NCBI GenBank assembly: GCA_030596385.1
Contig: JAUVKD010000065.1
Coordinates: forward strand, 1-6,070
DNA: 6,070 bases
Direction of reading: 5' to 3'
DNA from: Methanosarcinaceae archaeon
GTDB lineage: Archaea; Halobacteriota; Methanosarcinia; Methanosarcinales; Methanosarcinaceae
Part shown: positions 5,012-6,070 of the stretch, one piece after another
How the letters are laid out: every line of letters begins with the position of its first letter
Numbering within the stretch: position 1 is the stretch's first letter
Notes under the pieces: generated by a model
What the model was told of the DNA's origin: nothing
Database searches by the model: none
Seen by the model: only the letters and a program-made list of their open reading frames with translations
Program-made: the position numbers and the translations under genes

Positions 5012-5683
5012 TTAAAATCGAATAATATGACGTAAGTCATACCATCTTGTATACCGATTTTTATTTTCGGACCGGATGTCCAGTCGTGTATCCAGATCAT
5101 GATATTCCATACCTTGCTTGTGTTTCAAAAATAAGTACCCTGGCAGCAATGGAGCAACTGATATGATTAATTGCCATTCCCCGGATATTACTGAATAAGC
5201 AAGCAATGCAGCAAAAGTGGTTAATATCATTGCTAATATCATAAATGTTTCAATTGATTTTATGGGTTTATTTTTAGTATCTAATTTAATGTCGCTGTAT
5301 TTCAGTGTTATATTTTTTAGTTCAAAAGACCCCAAATGAACACCATTTTCATCGATTGAAATGTTTGACTGAAATGTTTTGACCGCAAGAAAGTAAAATA
5401 AGGAATACATTCCAGCAAGAATTGGAATCAAGATCATATAATCCATGTCCCTTGAGAAAATCAAGACCTGGGTTAAGACGGTCACAATAACAATATAAAA
5501 TACGGAAGAATTTGCAGGGAATATTACATTTTTTGATTGAACATTTACAACATTTGATTGCCTGGATACTGTTTGTAAAAGACGTGCAAAATCGACAGGC
5601 TGCATTGATCCGTGTCTCGATTGAGTTACATTCGGACACCACCCCATCACTTTACGTAATGTTTCTGCCATACTTATTGTCAT
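5012..5683 (-). CDS. DUF1673-like membrane protein with four transmembrane segments
   Basis: A 223-residue protein beginning MTISMAETLRKVMGWCP; MGWCP at 13-17 is the signature shared with the neighbouring split gene. ATG at 5681-5683 overlaps the stop of the upstream HTH gene as ATGA, so translation is coupled; ATG at codon 5 is the alternative. Residues 18-58 are a polar cytosolic linker. Membrane segments lie at about 59-77, 82-101, 146-166 and 171-187. The loop at about 102-145 has beta-type alternation (SNISIDENGVHLGSFELKN, then KYSDIKLDTK) reminiscent of the small PH-like domains found between helices in bacterial membrane proteins; the resemblance is only visual. The tail after 187 is highly charged. 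Role unknown; position behind a regulator suggests membrane signalling or regulator tethering. The single C16 in GWCP could be a metal or redox site. Confidence 0.7.
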   Translation of the reverse strand: MTISMAETLRKVMGWCPNVTQSRHGSMQPVDFARLLQTVSRQSNVVNVQSKNVIFPANSSVFYIVIVTVLTQVLIFSRDMDYMILIPILAGMYSLFYFLAVKTFQSNISIDENGVHLGSFELKNITLKYSDIKLDTKNKPIKSIETFMILAMILTTFAALLAYSVISGEWQLIISVAPLLPGYLFLKHKQGMEYHDLDTRLDIRSENKNRYTRWYDLRHIIRF

Positions 5684-6070
5684 ACCAGTGCCCTCAATTC
5701 CCCAAACAGTTCCTCTGCCAACTTCGTAGGGTCATCCGTTCTTTCAAGCTTGATCTTCATCTCGTCTGCAAAGTCCCACAAAAGTTCGATGCACTGCGTA
5801 TACCTGCTGCATGCACCGCAGTCCCCTTCATGCTCATACCACACCTGCACTCCATGCTTTGCGGATACGAAGATGATGGCGTTGGCATTAAACGGTATTG
5901 AATGCCCGAACAGGATACCGCGCTCGGCATTCATACTTATCATCTCGATCTGGTTTGACTGCGCCATCTCAAGCAGTGTATCTTCAATGCGCTTATCCAT
6001 GCTGATGAGCGCCCTGGATACCGCCTGCCTTGAAATGTTGAACGAGCGTGCTATATTAATATTAGGAAGC
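5680..6070 (-). CDS. HTH transcriptional regulator with a cysteine cluster, 5' end outside the window
   Basis: The frame is open to the right edge, so the ATG at 5998-6000 is internal; 23 further codons encode LPNINIARSFNISRQAVSRA and LIS, a clear helix-turn-helix (recognition helix around SRQAVSRAL). Then follow a helix (MDKRIEDTLLEMAQ), a small alpha/beta domain (GILFGHSIPFNANAIIFVSA, VQVWYEHEG) and the cluster D-C-G-A-C-SRYTQ-C, i.e. C-x2-C-x5-C, which could bind zinc or an iron-sulphur cluster with one more ligand. A charged C-terminal helix ends the protein at TGA 5680-5682. No membrane segment: cytosolic. I do not recognise a named family. The ATGA overlap with the DUF1673 gene indicates that the two act together, for instance a regulator controlled by its membrane partner. 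Confidence 0.7.
   Translation of the reverse strand, partial: LPNINIARSFNISRQAVSRALISMDKRIEDTLLEMAQSNQIEMISMNAERGILFGHSIPFNANAIIFVSAKHGVQVWYEHEGDCGACSRYTQCIELLWDFADEMKIKLERTDDPTKLAEELFGELRALV

Overview
The window looks like a chromosomal segment of a methanogenic archaeon of the order Methanosarcinales, most likely family Methanosarcinaceae. Three things point there: a methanogenesis marker protein 7 gene at the left edge, two genes of the DUF1673 type (start of protein built around R-x-x-M-G-W-C-P, which I recall as Methanosarcina-associated), and archaeal signals (AT-rich TATA boxes; GGAGG/GAGGTGA ribosome binding sites; GTG and TTG starts). No species call is possible from sequence alone.

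Layout. Plus strand, left part: the 3' end of mmp7 (1-734), an AT-rich gap full of palindromes (735-897), a carboxymuconolactone decarboxylase/AhpD-like protein (898-1350), and a short O6-alkylguanine-DNA alkyltransferase (1420-1812) that is probably co-transcribed with it. Convergent to these, on the minus strand, lies a COG2524-type regulator with an N-terminal winged helix and two C-terminal CBS domains (1981-2856); its TATA box is bracketed by two AGTACT motifs.

The middle (about 2930-4210) has no convincing intact gene. It holds a minus-strand remnant of a DDE-type transposase interrupted by an in-frame stop (3263-3505), a 15-bp tandem repeat next to it, a GC-rich hairpin, a detached transmembrane-segment fragment and a low-confidence 53-codon ORF. 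I read it as a decay zone left by mobile DNA.

The right part is a minus-strand operon entering from beyond the right edge: an HTH regulator with a C-x2-C-x5-C cluster (5680-6070, partial), overlapping by ATGA a four-helix DUF1673-like membrane protein (5012-5683), then a 17-codon leader ORF, then a second DUF1673-like gene (4361-4953) broken by what looks like a one-base shift at an A7 run, then a 26-codon gene with a near-perfect ribosome binding site (4213-4293). That ribosome binding site has an exact 9-nt complement upstream in the same transcript, so it could be masked by RNA folding.

The left genes are metabolic or housekeeping (methyl-coenzyme M reductase maturation, thiol chemistry, DNA repair, regulation). 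The right operon is the most novel part: a cytosolic cysteine-containing regulator translationally coupled to small membrane proteins suggests a membrane or redox sensing module of unknown function.
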